From assembly GCA_964541075.1 (NCBI GenBank), contig CAZIPZ010000051.1, positions 1-20,858 of the forward strand: 20,858 nucleotides of DNA, in the 5' to 3' direction. Made by a program: the position numbers and the translations under genes. Within the stretch, counting starts at the first letter, position 1; every line of letters begins with the position of its first letter. The notes under the pieces were generated by a model that had not been told where the DNA came from, did not search any database, and was given only the letters and a program-made list of their open reading frames with translations. Positions 20,359-20,858 of this stretch are shown piece by piece. Origin of the DNA: CAZIPZ01 sp964541075. Lineage in GTDB: Bacteria > Acidobacteriota > Terriglobia > 20CM-2-55-15.

Positions 20359-20858
20359 TCAACGATTATCTTGAATCTCGGGATACGCATCCACCAGTGA
20401 CTGCGGCAGCTCCGCAGTCACTGGAACGTCCAATTTGGCCCGCAGCATTACAGCATTCGCGATCGCTTTGGCGCCAGGGTGGTTGTTGAAGAATATGTAG
20501 GCTCGCTGCACCTGCTTTTCCTCGAGGATTGACTTAAGGCGAACGACATAAGGTTGCAGTTCTTCAGGTTTGTAGAGGTAGTCGTAGCGTTCGTTTCGAT
20601 GCTCATGCCGCCACCAACTTTCGAACTTACGGCCGTGAAACCTTAGATAAAGGAACTTTCCAGCGGTCGGTATTTCCTGTCGAATGGAGTTCCGAAATTT
20701 GGGTTCGTCGATAAACACAGGAATTGCCCCAGTCTCAGAGAGCGCCGACGCGTCCTCATTCCACGACTGATGACGCAATTCCACAGCTTTCGGGAAGACT
20801 GCAAAGCAATCCAGTAATGCCGTCAGCTGATCCGATGTCTCCCGTGTTTTCTTGAAGC
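20359..20858 (-). CDS. DUF72 (YecE-like) family protein (partial, 5' end outside window)
   Basis: The minus-strand frame is open from the right edge to the stop at 20361-20359, so the N-terminal part is missing. The GTG at 20784 is an internal codon, not the start: the frame continues upstream with F-x-V-F-P-K-A before V-E-L-R-H-Q-S-W. Family features visible are E-x-R-H-x-S-W, the strand I-P-V-F-I-D-E-P, F-L-Y-L-R-F-H-G-R, Y-D-Y-L-Y-K-P-E-E-L, and A-Y-I-F-F-N-N-H-P-G-A-K-A-I-A-N-A near the C-terminus. DUF72 proteins have a TIM-barrel-like fold. Their reaction is not established. It converges on ccmD with a 25-base gap. Confidence 0.88.
   Translation of the reverse strand, partial: FKKTRETSDQLTALLDCFAVFPKAVELRHQSWNEDASALSETGAIPVFIDEPKFRNSIRQEIPTAGKFLYLRFHGRKFESWWRHEHRNERYDYLYKPEELQPYVVRLKSILEEKQVQRAYIFFNNHPGAKAIANAVMLRAKLDVPVTAELPQSLVDAYPEIQDNR

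Noticed and set aside
20359..20784. Complete DUF72 gene starting at GTG 20784
   Set aside because: The frame is open to the right edge, and upstream residues continue the family pattern (V-F-P-K-A before V-E-L-R-H). The gene is therefore partial.
1..20858. CRISPR arrays, insertion sequences, prophage or integron features
   Set aside because: I saw no repeated spacers, transposase, integrase or terminal inverted repeats anywhere in the window.

Overview
The window comes from a bacterial chromosome. It carries ordinary housekeeping and respiratory genes and shows no phage, transposon or CRISPR signal. The best guess for the host is an acidobacterium or a similar deep-branching, respiring, environmental Gram-negative. 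This rests on a complete System I (Ccm) cytochrome c maturation operon, a DsbA-like/VKOR disulfide pair, an E1 alpha-beta fused 2-oxoacid dehydrogenase, a periplasmic D-aminoacylase-like amidohydrolase and a short 'animal-like' transketolase. No rRNA or taxonomic marker is present, so the assignment is weak. A run of ten N at 13669-13678 marks an assembly join, which suggests a draft or metagenome-derived genome.

Layout. 1-785 (-) is a secreted protein cut by the left edge, ending in a BsuPI-like domain. It diverges from tadA (802) and an overlapping alpha/beta hydrolase (to 2018). An orphan Vsr mismatch endonuclease (-) diverges from msrB (+). A glutaminyl cyclotransferase and a fused E1 alpha-beta dehydrogenase lie on the minus strand (2934-5789). 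tRNA-Ser(CGA) is at 5918-6004, followed by a 78-residue helix-turn-helix protein. A secreted amidohydrolase (-, 6641-8113) with a strong terminator diverges from a fumarylacetoacetase-family enzyme, transketolase and an unknown 155-residue protein (+, 8275-11401). QueF (-) follows. It is preceded by a 361-base gene-free stretch holding a candidate structured RNA with a terminator and a perfect 22-base palindrome. A DsbA-like protein and VKOR follow on the plus strand, then a stand-alone E1 alpha subunit (-) interrupted by the N gap.

The main system is the ccm operon, 14428-20333 (+), in the order ccmE, ccmF, ccmH, two small CcmI-like proteins, ccmA, ccmB, ccmC, ccmD. It has a good extended -10 promoter and short or overlapping junctions almost throughout. 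CcmABCD would load haem onto CcmE. CcmF with CcmH would attach it to reduced apocytochromes. CcmE has a Cys-x-x-x-Tyr haem site instead of His-x-x-x-Tyr, and CcmH has an expanded five-cysteine motif instead of LRCxxC. CcmI appears to be replaced by two short membrane-anchored coiled-coil proteins that resemble each other, one with an added zinc ribbon. No ccmG or ccdA is in the cluster. The DsbA-VKOR pair about 1.2 kb upstream may be part of the thiol-redox supply. The window ends with a DUF72 gene (-) cut by the right edge.

The most novel-looking items are this modified Ccm set and the structured RNA between queF and dsbA.
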